The notes under the pieces: generated by a model
Seen by the model: the letters and a program-made list of their open reading frames with translations, nothing else
Databases searched by the model: none
What the model was told of the DNA's origin: nothing
Translations under genes and position numbers: made by a program
Shown here: piece by piece, positions 1-6,706 of the stretch
Layout: each line of letters begins with the position of its first letter
Numbering within the stretch: position 1 is the stretch's first letter
Assembly (NCBI GenBank): GCA_900752625.1
Contig: CAADWC010000207.1
Span: 1-15,864, forward strand
Origin: Oscillospiraceae bacterium
Lineage (GTDB): Bacteria; Bacillota; Clostridia; Oscillospirales; Ruminococcaceae
DNA length: 15,864 nt
Reading direction: 5' to 3'

Positions 1-861
1 CCAACCCCTTCAATAGGCAAAGGATATTTATGGACATATCCTGTAAATCCTTTTTGTTCTATTACCATATATCACCTGACATTTCACGAAGCTATTCATT
101 ATCGTTATCACCACCCAGCAATGTTGACAATTTCTTTAAGTTCACCAACTGTTGCAAAAGTTGTTAACGACACCGACTGCCAAATGGCGGAACAATTACT
201 GGGATATTTCTTACCTGACGGTGAACATGAATGTACTTTATCCCCCAATTGTTCCATTGATAGTGTTGGGATTTCATTTTTACCAGAATTTTATGAAAAA
301 CGGTTATCTGAATTTTACGACCGGGATTTTTCAGATCTCCCACAGATTGTGGAACGCATGAACGGGAACATTAACATACCCATTGTATCGTCAATACTAA
401 AGGAGATTGCTTCATATACACCGATTACGGGAACATCCGAGCTTTATTATGAAGCCAAAATATTAGAGTTGATTGCCGGGCTAATCGAATGGCATATACG
501 AGATTCACATTCTACATCCATAAAAAGTATTGGAGATTCCGATATGGAAGCCATACATAGATTGGGGCACTTTCTTCAACAACATTATTGTGATGCGCTT
601 GATGTTCACAGTCTTGCAAGAATGTGCCTTATGAGTAAATCAAAACTTTCCGATTTATTTCGCTCTATATACGGAACAACAATCGTTGAGTTTATTAAAG
701 ATTTAAGAATAGAACGGGCAAAAGACCTTTTAGCCAATAGTTCCTGCACGATAAAAGAAATATCAAGTATTGTTGGTTATGTGCAACAGAGTAGTTTTAC
801 ATATGTTTTTAAGCAAAAAACGGGAATTTCACCACGAGAATATAGAAAACTATCATCTTAA
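1..861 (+). CDS. AraC-family transcriptional regulator, 5' end outside the window
   Basis: This is a DNA-binding transcription regulator. The reading frame is open from base 1 with no stop before the first in-window ATG (121), and the 40 residues before that ATG (for example GKGYLWTYPVNPF and ITIYHLTFHEA) read like the sensing domain of such proteins. The true start is therefore upstream and 286 residues are visible. The last ~105 residues form the double helix-turn-helix: the first reads DVHSLARMCLMSKSKLSDLF, the second begins IKEISSIVGY, and the signature ends in SFTYVFKQKTGISPREYRK. The N-terminal ligand-sensing domain is not conserved enough to name an inducer. The gene is AT-rich (33% GC by hand count in the line at 601) and ends at its own terminator. 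No target promoter is evident in the window. The family call is firm; the role is unknown. Confidence 0.93.
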   Translation, partial: PTPSIGKGYLWTYPVNPFCSITIYHLTFHEAIHYRYHHPAMLTISLSSPTVAKVVNDTDCQMAEQLLGYFLPDGEHECTLSPNCSIDSVGISFLPEFYEKRLSEFYDRDFSDLPQIVERMNGNINIPIVSSILKEIASYTPITGTSELYYEAKILELIAGLIEWHIRDSHSTSIKSIGDSDMEAIHRLGHFLQQHYCDALDVHSLARMCLMSKSKLSDLFRSIYGTTIVEFIKDLRIERAKDLLANSSCTIKEISSIVGYVQQSSFTYVFKQKTGISPREYRKLSS

Positions 862-888
862 AAATAGTACATTTTATTTTCCCATTGG

Positions 889-921
889 GCCAGCCGTTAA
901 ATATCGGCTGGCAATTTTTTT
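889..921 (+). terminator. Rho-independent terminator of the AraC-type gene
   Basis: A perfect 8-bp stem, gccagccg (889-896) with cggctggc (905-912), encloses an 8-base loop. It is followed by aa and a run of seven T. It starts 28 bases after the AraC-type stop codon, which fits the end of that transcript. Confidence 0.9.
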
Positions 922-965
922 ACTACTTATGTCCTAAAAGGGAATGCTGAGATAACTGCTATATT

Positions 966-1211
966 CTATAAATTCGGATACCGCCACAACAAGTCCTCCC
1001 GTCCCTCTTCCTGCAATTTCTCAACCGCATATCGCAGCCATTCGTCCGGTGTCGGAATTTCACCACTGCATGGTATTTTTCTCCACTGTTCTCTTTTTTC
1101 CGGGTCTGAATCATTCCACCCTTTCTCAATTCGTGCGGATATAATAGTTCGCATTTCCTCTACCGCAATGCCCCGTTCACGTGCCAACCGTTCAAATATA
1201 TGCTCTGCCAT
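966..1211 (-). CDS. Small Spo0A C-terminal-domain-like protein
   Basis: This 81-residue soluble protein has no signal peptide or membrane segment. It begins MAEHIFERLARERGIAVEEM and later has KIPCSGEIPTPDEWLRY. Small proteins of this pattern are common in Clostridia and are often annotated as Spo0A C-terminal-domain proteins, because the N-terminal half resembles the Spo0A DNA-binding helices. I recognise the pattern from memory, and whether this copy binds DNA is not shown. A strong AGGAGG (complement of 1219-1224) lies 7 bases before the ATG. It is divergent from the XRE-type regulator at 1364 across a 152-base control region, so the two may be co-regulated. Its 3' end faces the AraC-type terminator. 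Confidence 0.75.
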   Translation of the reverse strand: MAEHIFERLARERGIAVEEMRTIISARIEKGWNDSDPEKREQWRKIPCSGEIPTPDEWLRYAVEKLQEEGREDLLWRYPNL

Positions 1212-1245
1212 AATTTAGCCTCCTGACATTCTGAATATCATTCCC

Positions 1246-1300
1246 TGATAGCTACCAATCTATTACTGCATAAGCCCCTTTTAGGTAGTTTGATAGCTAC
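1246..1300. promoter_or_regulatory. Divergent control region with two tgatagctac repeats
   Basis: The 10-mer tgatagctac occurs at 1246-1255 and again at 1291-1300, same orientation, 45 bp apart; its core tagcta is palindromic. The right copy overlaps ttgata (1290-1295), a possible -35 box for the rightward XRE-type gene, with a tattat/ttatac -10-like stretch at 1311-1318. The left copy overlaps taccaa (1253-1258), which read leftward is TTGGTA, a weak -35-like box for the small gene at 966-1211. A repressor binding both copies would block both promoters. The XRE-type protein next door is the natural candidate. Repeats are seen directly; promoter and operator roles are inferred. Confidence 0.4.
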
Positions 1301-1363
1301 TGATTGTGACTATTATACCACCCTTCTGGGACTTAGAATAGATACAGATAGGTAGGTGATGTC

Positions 1364-1669
1364 ATGGATGCACAGAAGCGAATCAAACAGCTCATGAAGG
1401 AGCGAGATTGGACAGATTACCGACTGGCAAAAGAATCTGGGCTTTCCCACTCCACAGTCACAAATATGTTCAACCGGAATAACGCTCCGACGCTGCCGAC
1501 CTTAGAAGCGGTCTGCAAAGCATTTGGTATTACTTTAGCACAGTTCTTTACGGAAGGGACTTCTCCAGAAATGACAGAAGAACAGCGCATCTTATTCGCA
1601 AAGTGGAGCGCACTGAAAGAGGAACAGAAACAGGCGTTGCTTGCACTGATCGACACCATGAGAAGTTAA
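1364..1669 (+). CDS. XRE/Cro-CI-type helix-turn-helix regulator
   Basis: This 101-residue cytoplasmic DNA-binding protein has a Cro/CI helix-turn-helix over residues ~5-60. Characteristic stretches are RIKQLMKERDWTDYRLAKES, GLSHSTVTNMFNRNNAPTLP and TLEAVCKAFGITLAQFF. The tail (residues 68-100) is a charged helix, EEQRILFAKWSALKEEQKQA, of the kind that mediates dimerisation. The ATG at 1364 follows an AGGTAGGTGA stretch (1350-1359). It diverges from the Spo0A-C-like gene and may repress itself through the tgatagctac repeats between them. It is followed at once by a long hairpin. Similar one-domain regulators occur on integrative elements and prophages, but no other element genes are visible here. 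Confidence 0.9.
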   Translation: MDAQKRIKQLMKERDWTDYRLAKESGLSHSTVTNMFNRNNAPTLPTLEAVCKAFGITLAQFFTEGTSPEMTEEQRILFAKWSALKEEQKQALLALIDTMRS

Positions 1670-1711
1670 GAAGCATATTATTTCCAAGCGAACGGAAATA
1701 ATGTGCTTCTT
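1668..1711 (+). terminator. Long hairpin terminator after the XRE-type gene
   Basis: An 18-bp stem (1668-1685 with 1694-1711, one G-U pair) encloses the 8-base loop aagcgaac and begins inside the XRE-type stop codon. The trailing T-run is poor (ttattt), so termination depends mainly on stem strength. The stem is nearly symmetric and could also act leftward. Confidence 0.75.
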
Positions 1712-1740
1712 ATTTGGTCTGATGCAATTTTTCTATCATT

Positions 1741-1774
1741 AAAAATGCACCCATTCACGCAATTTGGGCGCATT
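1741..1774 (-). terminator. Terminator spanning the stop codon of the flavodoxin-like gene
   Basis: Read leftward, aatgcgccca pairs with tgggtgcatt around an 11-base loop. The one mismatch in DNA becomes a G-U pair in RNA, giving a complete 10-bp stem. A run of T follows (complement of 1741-1745). The TGA stop of the flavodoxin-like gene lies inside the loop, which is unusual and fits a gene end moved by deletion. Confidence 0.75.
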
Positions 1775-2378
1775 GTATCAATTTGTGGTACGCAAGCCAT
1801 GTGGGGAAGCCGACGAAAATCACATCGTAATCGTCAAGGTTTTCAATATGATACTGAAGTTCGGGGCGGGCGTTTTCCGTACGCTCCTGGTTTGCAGCTT
1901 CGGTAGTCGAGGCATAGTCCGCAGGATAATCGCCGCCCTTTATCAGGAACAGGTCTCCTCCGGTATACTCGGCAATTATCTGTGCAAAATATTCCGTCAC
2001 GCCCACAAGGCTATCTCCGCGGTAAACACGGCTTGCGCTGGCGTCAGCGTCGGTGCCGTCGGTCTGTACGTTTGTAAAGTAAGCTACCAGAATTTTGCCT
2101 TCCTGCCCGGCTTCCTCATCTGACGCAGATTTTTCTGTTATGGCTTCCGCTTCAGAATCTTTTTCCGGGTCTGAATTTTTCTCAGTATTTTCACTTTCTG
2201 CGCCAGACGAGACGTTCTCAGAAGCTTCGGAGCCGTCAGCCGATTCCTGAATTGAAGAAGCGTATGAAGTATCCGTTGCAGGTTCTTTAACGCTGTCGCT
2301 GGTTTCAACCGTATCGCCGCAGGCAGTAAGCGCCAAAAATGCAGCTGTTACTGCCGCTGTAAGAATTCTTTTTTTCAT
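1755..2378 (-). CDS. Flavodoxin-like lipoprotein, C-terminally truncated
   Basis: A lipoprotein signal peptide ends in the lipobox LTAC (lipidated Cys20). A 74-residue acidic Ser/Glu/Asp linker follows, then a flavodoxin domain from residue ~95 (KILVAYFTNV, then TGGDLFLIK, YPADY, NARPEL and DDYDVIFVGFPTW). Flavodoxin folds bind FMN and pass electrons; this one would sit outside the membrane. Relatives continue ~50-60 residues past the PxW motif with the last strand and helix. Here 13 unrelated-looking residues follow (LAYHKLIQCAQIA) and the frame stops inside a terminator. The fold is therefore probably incomplete and the gene may be a decaying remnant. An AGGAGG lies 7 bases before the ATG. 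It is divergent from the esterase-like gene across a paired promoter region. Confidence 0.8.
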   Translation of the reverse strand: MKKRILTAAVTAAFLALTACGDTVETSDSVKEPATDTSYASSIQESADGSEASENVSSGAESENTEKNSDPEKDSEAEAITEKSASDEEAGQEGKILVAYFTNVQTDGTDADASASRVYRGDSLVGVTEYFAQIIAEYTGGDLFLIKGGDYPADYASTTEAANQERTENARPELQYHIENLDDYDVIFVGFPTWLAYHKLIQCAQIA

Positions 2379-2438
2379 GCTGTAACCTCCTGAAGTTTGG
2401 TGGATTTTTTATAATACCATCTTAATCTTTCTGATTTT

Positions 2439-2467
2439 ATTATAACAAAATCCGGACTTTATGAGAA
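2439..2467 (-). promoter_or_regulatory. Sigma-70-type promoter of the flavodoxin-like gene
   Basis: Read leftward: TTCTCA (complement of 2462-2467), 17 bases, then a perfect TATAAT (complement of 2439-2444). The ATG is about 60 bases downstream, behind a good ribosome binding site. The -35 box is only a partial match, which suits an activated promoter. Confidence 0.65.
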
Positions 2468-2488
2468 GTTTCAATTAGTTAACGAATA

Positions 2489-2567
2489 TAAACCTTTGGG
2501 TTAATACTCTGCTTCCGAATCATTATATTTTAGTGATCTTTACTCTGAGTATTAACCCAAAGGTTTA
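2489..2567. repeat. Perfect 21-bp inverted repeat between divergent promoters
   Basis: The left arm 2489-2509 (begins taaacctttggg) is the exact reverse complement of 2547-2567, with 37 bases between them. Weaker symmetry continues outward: gagaagtt (2463-2470) and attagt (2474-2479) match, in reverse complement, sequence at 2574-2591. The near-palindrome therefore spans about 130 bases including both -35 boxes. The gap from each arm to its nearest -35 box is 21 bases on both sides. This geometry suggests paired sites for one regulator driving both the flavodoxin-like and esterase-like genes. No transposase or target duplication is seen, so an insertion-sequence explanation is less likely. 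Confidence 0.85.
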
Positions 2568-2588
2568 AAGTCACTTACTAATCGGAAC

Positions 2589-2617
2589 TTCACAGCTGCG
2601 GAAAAACAAGGTATAAT
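2589..2617 (+). promoter_or_regulatory. Sigma-70-type promoter of the esterase-like gene
   Basis: TTCACA (2589-2594), 17 bases, then a perfect TATAAT (2612-2617). GGAGG at 2647-2651 and the ATG at 2659 follow at normal distances. It mirrors the leftward promoter at 2439-2467. Confidence 0.7.
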
Positions 2618-2658
2618 CATATCATAAAGAAATATTATAATATTCCGGAGGCGATTTT

Positions 2659-3726
2659 ATGAAAATCAAGAAGCTGTTAGGCTTTATAATTTCAACGGTC
2701 ATGCTGTGCGGGTGCGGGACTTCTTCATATACCGGCAGCAGGGATTTTGCGTCGGAAGCGGCTTCAAGTGCCGAATCGTACGATACTGAAATACCTGACG
2801 ACCATTCGGAAACCGAATCCGATTTCGCAATGGAGATACCGGCCGGTCTTGAGGAAATTCCAAGCGACTACTATTCTCAGGCTGACAGACAGGGCACGCT
2901 TGAGGAGCTGAATTATGAAACCTACGAAAGCTTCAGTTACGAGGAGAAAACACAGAAGTTGAACAAACGGGCAATAGTCTATCTGCCCTACGGCTATAAC
3001 GAAAACGAACAGTATAATATTTTCTATCTTATGCACGGCGGATGGTCCGATGAAACCACTGCGCTGGGAACTCCGGACAGTCCTAATCAAATGAAGAATG
3101 TGGTTGACCATGCCATTGAGGACGGCAGAATGCAGCCTATGATAATAGTTTGTCCGACTTATAACAACACATCTTCCGATGACAGTTCCAATTTCAGTCT
3201 TGCAATGGATCTGACCCGAAACTATTATAACGAGCTGCTTAACGACCTTATCCCTGCTGCCGAGGGTAAGTATCACACTTATGCAGATTCAACCTCGGCG
3301 GGGGATCTGGCGGCTTCGAGAGAGCACAGAGGCTTTGGCGGATTTTCAATGGGTTCTGTTGCGACATGGTGGACGTTCCGCAATTGTCTTGATTATTTTA
3401 AATATTTCATGCCTATGAGCTGCGGTGCCGTACTTGATGACGAGTATATTTTCAAGGCCGCCCGTGGGTACAGTCAGAACGATTATTTTGTTTTTATTAT
3501 GACCGGTACAGATGATTTTGCCTACAGCTACGACAATGACCGCGTGGATAAAATGCGCAGCTCCGAATATTTCACCGAAGGCAGGAATTTTGCTTATCGG
3601 GTAAAAGACGGATATTCGCATGACGGACTTGCTTCTATGGAATATACCTATAACGGATTGATACGGTTTTGGAACACCCGAAATACTGCTGTATTTCCAT
3701 ATAAACTGTCCGGGCAGAAGCGATAA
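2659..3726 (+). CDS. Feruloyl-esterase-like (esterase D / CE1 type) lipoprotein
   Basis: This is a surface alpha/beta-hydrolase of 355 residues. The signal peptide ends in a lipobox LCGC (Cys19), followed by a ~60-residue acidic Ser-rich linker and the catalytic domain from residue ~85. Visible motifs: RAIVYLPYGY, YLMHGG (oxyanion region, 123-128), GFSMGS with nucleophile Ser230, TGTDD with the likely acid at Asp285/286, and SHDG with His321. This layout matches the esterase domains attached to clostridial xylanases, which release ferulic or acetyl groups from plant hemicellulose. Here it stands alone with no carbohydrate-binding or dockerin module, so the substrate is open; some relatives are general carboxylesterases. 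The start is fixed by GGAGG 7 bases upstream. It ends just before a terminator shared with the converging kinase gene. Confidence 0.85.
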   Translation: MKIKKLLGFIISTVMLCGCGTSSYTGSRDFASEAASSAESYDTEIPDDHSETESDFAMEIPAGLEEIPSDYYSQADRQGTLEELNYETYESFSYEEKTQKLNKRAIVYLPYGYNENEQYNIFYLMHGGWSDETTALGTPDSPNQMKNVVDHAIEDGRMQPMIIVCPTYNNTSSDDSSNFSLAMDLTRNYYNELLNDLIPAAEGKYHTYADSTSAGDLAASREHRGFGGFSMGSVATWWTFRNCLDYFKYFMPMSCGAVLDDEYIFKAARGYSQNDYFVFIMTGTDDFAYSYDNDRVDKMRSSEYFTEGRNFAYRVKDGYSHDGLASMEYTYNGLIRFWNTRNTAVFPYKLSGQKR

Positions 3727-3730
3727 TATA

Positions 3731-3763
3731 AAAGCGTTACCGCTGAAAATGCAGTAACGCTTT
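3731..3763. terminator. Bidirectional terminator between converging genes
   Basis: A 10-bp perfect stem, aaagcgttac (3731-3740) with gtaacgcttt (3754-3763), encloses a 13-base loop. It lies between the esterase stop (3726) and the kinase stop (3767), with short T-runs in both directions, so it probably ends both transcripts. Confidence 0.8.
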
Positions 3764-3766
3764 ACT

Positions 3767-4999
3767 TTATACCTTCACAAATACCGCCGTAACGTACATA
3801 TATCCATCCTTGATCTCGGCAAAAATTTCTCCGCCCATCTTATGCATAAGCTGACGGCAGATATAGAGTCCGAGACCGCTGCCTTTTATGTTATCAGCAT
3901 TGGCGCCTCTCCAGAAACTCTCAAATATGTGCGGCAGCTCGGTATCGGAAAGAGTACAGCCGCTGTTTTTTACCGTAATAAGCTGACAGCCGTCCTCTTG
4001 TGATAAATCAATGTCTATAATTTTTCCGTCGCCGTATTTTACAGCATTTTCAATAATATTCTGCAAAACTTCGACGCTTCGCTCAAGATCGCCTTTCAGC
4101 AGACAATCGTCATATTTCGCAACAAAAAAATCCGTTTTGATAAGCGACAGCTTTTCATTGTAGTATTCTTCAATTTTATTCATAAGTTCCGACAGGTAAA
4201 ATTCGCTTATATTAACGCTAAGACTCAGGAAATCCTCCCTTGAAGCGGTGATTATCTGTGAAATATATCCCTCTATCTCGTCCGCCTTTGCGTCTATCTT
4301 TTCCGCAATTTCAAGCTGCTTTTCCTTATCGGAGTACAGCCCTTTTGAAAGCGCTTTTGAATACAGCTTTATCGCTGACAGCGGAGTTTTTATGTCATGT
4401 GAAAGAGATAACAAAAGTGTTTTCTTATCTCTTTGCAAGTCAAGCTCACGCTGTTTCTGCTGCTCCATATTTTCTCGGAGCAGATCCACGCCCCAGATAA
4501 ATCTTCCGAAAAAACGGCTTTTGCTTTCATTTAACGGAATTGTCAAATTGCCTTTGGAAAGTTCATACGGAACATTAGTCAATGTTTCAAACGGCAGCAG
4601 AATTTTTCGGCGGATAAACAGCATTACCGCCAAAATTAAAGCCGTCATTATCCCGAGAATTATATTCACTGCAATGATCGTTCCGACTTTACCCTGAGTT
4701 TTTTCCTCAGTATAATCAAAGCGGTACAGTTCGCCGCCTATTTTCTTTATAATATAATCGCTGTCGGAATCATAAAAGTCATTGCCGAATCTTTCAATAT
4801 TTACGACATATTCATATTGGGACAGGTCAACAGCGTCAAATCCGTTATGTTCAATTTCAAGTGCAATTCTGTTGATTTCAACCCGATATGGTCTGTCGTT
4901 TTCAGTATTATCTGATGAAATCATAAATAAATTTGCAGCGATGAAAATAATAATTATCACAGCAATTACTGCGGTAAAAATTCTGTTAAACGCCTTCAT
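3767..4999 (-). CDS. Sensor histidine kinase
   Basis: A 410-residue membrane kinase that would phosphorylate the response regulator encoded just upstream. Order: membrane segment ~7-27, a ~75-residue outside domain, membrane segment ~107-129, a HAMP-like linker, then the dimerisation helix with SLSHDIKTP (phosphorylated His201). The ATPase domain has IIENAVKYGDG (N-box, Asn318), FESFWRG (F-box) and GSGLGLYICRQL (G-box, 373-378). All catalytic boxes are intact. The ATG at 4999 lies 14 bases inside the regulator gene, so the pair is translationally coupled. Architecture and context resemble kinases that control peptide-resistance ABC exporters; whether it senses a peptide directly or the transporter state is unknown. 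Confidence 0.95.
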   Translation of the reverse strand: MKAFNRIFTAVIAVIIIIFIAANLFMISSDNTENDRPYRVEINRIALEIEHNGFDAVDLSQYEYVVNIERFGNDFYDSDSDYIIKKIGGELYRFDYTEEKTQGKVGTIIAVNIILGIMTALILAVMLFIRRKILLPFETLTNVPYELSKGNLTIPLNESKSRFFGRFIWGVDLLRENMEQQKQRELDLQRDKKTLLLSLSHDIKTPLSAIKLYSKALSKGLYSDKEKQLEIAEKIDAKADEIEGYISQIITASREDFLSLSVNISEFYLSELMNKIEEYYNEKLSLIKTDFFVAKYDDCLLKGDLERSVEVLQNIIENAVKYGDGKIIDIDLSQEDGCQLITVKNSGCTLSDTELPHIFESFWRGANADNIKGSGLGLYICRQLMHKMGGEIFAEIKDGYMYVTAVFVKV

Positions 5000-5654
5000 A
5001 TTTGTAGCCCGCTCCCCAGACGGTCAGAATTTTCTCAGGATTTTTCGGGTCATCCTCGATTTTCTGCCGCAGCCGTTTTATATGTACCGTAAGAGTTTGC
5101 TGCTCGGAAAAGCTGTCGCTCCCCCAGATCCGGCTGAAAATGTATTCCTTGTTCAGCACTCTGCCCTTGTTTTCAATAAGCAGAAGCAGCAGTTCAAATT
5201 CCTTTGCTGTCATGTCGATCGGAACATCTTTTTTGTACGCAGTCCGGGTTATCCTGTTTATTCGCAGATCACCGTCGCGCAGCTCGTCCAACGCGTATCT
5301 GCGTTTGAAAACGCCTCGGATCTTAGCGAGCATTATATCTATATCGTAGGGCTTTTCAATGTAATCGTCCGCTCCCAGAACAAGACCGTTAAGTTTGTCC
5401 TCCTTTTCCGTTTTTGCACTTACAATAATAATCGGCGTGTTGCTCTGCTCCCGTATTTTTGAGCATACCGCAAATCCGTCCATCCCGGGCAGCATTATAT
5501 CCAGCACAATAAGCCTTGCGCCGTATTTATTATACAGCGACAAGGCCTTTTCTCCGCTGTCCGCAACGGACACCGTGTAATTTTCATAGCGAAGAAAATC
5601 ACACAGTAAGCTGCTGAGCTCCTTATTATCTTCAACAATAAGAATATCGATCAT
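4986..5654 (-). CDS. OmpR/PhoB-family response regulator
   Basis: The receiver domain begins MIDILIVEDN, with acidic pocket Glu8-Asp9, phosphoacceptor Asp52 in LIVLDIMLPGMDG, VSAK, and Lys101 in DDYIEKP. A winged-helix DNA-binding domain follows (DMTAKEFELLLLL, SRIWGSDSF, TVHIKRLRQKIE, TVWGAGYKYE). Length is typical at 222 residues. I place the start at the ATG at 5654. A TTG at 5660, two codons earlier, overlaps the preceding stop and lies closer to AGGAG (complement of 5666-5670), so it is a real alternative. It is the cytoplasmic partner of the kinase that overlaps its 3' end. Likely targets are the promoter of its own operon, where 11-bp phased TTAA boxes sit at 9133-9147. Confidence 0.95.
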   Translation of the reverse strand: MIDILIVEDNKELSSLLCDFLRYENYTVSVADSGEKALSLYNKYGARLIVLDIMLPGMDGFAVCSKIREQSNTPIIIVSAKTEKEDKLNGLVLGADDYIEKPYDIDIMLAKIRGVFKRRYALDELRDGDLRINRITRTAYKKDVPIDMTAKEFELLLLLIENKGRVLNKEYIFSRIWGSDSFSEQQTLTVHIKRLRQKIEDDPKNPEKILTVWGAGYKYEGV

Positions 5655-5656
5655 AT

Positions 5657-5926
5657 TCAAATCCGCTCCTTGATTTTTACGTGTACAGTATCGCCGGGCT
5701 GTTTTTTTATTGCGGCTCTTATATCCTTGCGCAGACCTATAATATGTTTTTCCGTTTTCATTCGCACAAGACTGCCGTCATACGGTACACCGTCAAATTC
5801 CGCAGTTACTTTGGCCCTGCCCTTTCCGAATTCCTTTCGCACGTCAAACGGAAATTCTACATACGCTCCGTCAATATCAGGCACCTTTAAAATAACTGCG
5901 TCAAATTCATACAGCTTATCGTTCAC
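5657..5926 (-). CDS. DUF1905-domain protein
   Basis: This 89-residue protein is a single small beta-barrel-type domain matching the DUF1905 pattern: [40 protein letters not shown], then GDTVHVKI at the end. The function of the domain is unknown. Elsewhere it is often fused to the YdeI/OmdA domain, named for bacteriocin protection; that partner is absent here. The start is GTG at 5926, two bases after the ATPase stop, with only a weak ribosome binding site, so translation probably depends on the upstream gene. It sits inside a resistance-type operon between ATPase and regulator, suggesting an accessory role there. There is no signal peptide or membrane segment, so it should be cytoplasmic. Confidence 0.85.
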   Translation of the reverse strand: MNDKLYEFDAVILKVPDIDGAYVEFPFDVRKEFGKGRAKVTAEFDGVPYDGSLVRMKTEKHIIGLRKDIRAAIKKQPGDTVHVKIKERI

Positions 5927-5927
5927 C

Positions 5928-6692
5928 TTACCAACCCATTTCCATTAACCAGTTATTAAGCGTTCTTTCGCGCTCTCTCAGTTGAGAATCCGATTTGTAT
6001 CTGTCTAAATTATACTCTCCTTTTATGTTTCCGTCAACTATATAAAGAACTCTTGTGCACTTTGCAGCAACCTTTACGTCATGTGTGACAAGCATAATTG
6101 TGGTACCCTCAGCGTTCAGCTTTTCGAGCTCTTTCATGACTTCCTCCGAGGAGGTACGGTTCAACGCTCCCGTAGGCTCGTCGGCGAAGATCATTCTGGG
6201 GCGGTTTATCATACTGCGGCAGATACACGCACGCTGCAGCTGTCCGCCGGAGACCTCGTTGATGTCGTTGTCCGCAATTTCTATTATGCCCAGCTTTCTC
6301 ATCAGATCCTGTCCTCTCTGCACGGTTTCTTTGCGGCTTTCCTTGATTTTATCCGACTGGCAGGCAGGAAGTATAATATTGTCAAGCACCGTAAGGTTTT
6401 TCAGCATATACATCTGCTGAAAGATAAATCCCATTTCGTCCAGACGTAAATCCGCAAGCGCCTTTTCGCTCATTCCGGCTATGCTTTTTCCGCAGAAATC
6501 CACTTCCCCTGCCGTAATGCCGTCCATTCCCGAAACGGCATAGAGCAGAGTGGATTTGCCGGAGCCCGACGGTCCCATGATCGCTACCATTTCACCTTCC
6601 GAAACGGTGAAATTTACATTTTTAAGTACGTTGTTCTGACGTTTGTTTACAATATAGGTTTTGCAGAGGTCTTTTACTTTGAGGATATTCAT
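5928..6692 (-). CDS. ABC transporter ATPase (MacB/LolD/BceA type)
   Basis: This 254-residue ATPase powers the FtsX-type permease encoded just upstream. It has Walker [10 protein letters not shown] (40-48), Q-loop Gln92, signature SGGQ (148-151) in [15 protein letters not shown], Walker B MIFADE (167-172) and the switch His204. The sequence is of the MacB/LolD/BceA class ([24 protein letters not shown]). A 30-residue C-terminal tail, basic then ending in NNWLMEMGW, extends past the usual fold. Ribosome binding site AGGAAA lies ~8 bases before the ATG, 14 bases after the permease stop. Such pairs export or extract lipid-linked peptides such as bacitracin-type antibiotics or lantibiotics; the substrate here is inferred only from context. 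Confidence 0.95.
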   Translation of the reverse strand: MNILKVKDLCKTYIVNKRQNNVLKNVNFTVSEGEMVAIMGPSGSGKSTLLYAVSGMDGITAGEVDFCGKSIAGMSEKALADLRLDEMGFIFQQMYMLKNLTVLDNIILPACQSDKIKESRKETVQRGQDLMRKLGIIEIADNDINEVSGGQLQRACICRSMINRPRMIFADEPTGALNRTSSEEVMKELEKLNAEGTTIMLVTHDVKVAAKCTRVLYIVDGNIKGEYNLDRYKSDSQLRERERTLNNWLMEMGW

Positions 6693-6706
6693 AATAATTT
6701 CCTTTC

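Noticed and set aside
121..861. Taking the AraC-type gene as starting at the ATG at 121
   Set aside because: The frame is open to base 1 and the residues before 121 look like the normal N-terminal domain; no ribosome binding site precedes 121.
1744..1774. Hairpin considered as an integron attC or other recombination site
   Set aside because: Length, T-run and position at the gene end fit a leftward terminator; no integrase and no attC-type end motifs are present.
2489..2567. 21-bp inverted repeat as ends of an insertion sequence or MITE
   Set aside because: Only 37 bases lie between the arms, no target duplication was found, and the arms are spaced symmetrically to two promoters, which fits regulation better.
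4782..5462. Rightward 226-codon open frame across the kinase and regulator genes
   Set aside because: It lies opposite two well-matched genes with intact motifs and shows no recognisable protein features; it is a by-product of their codon use.
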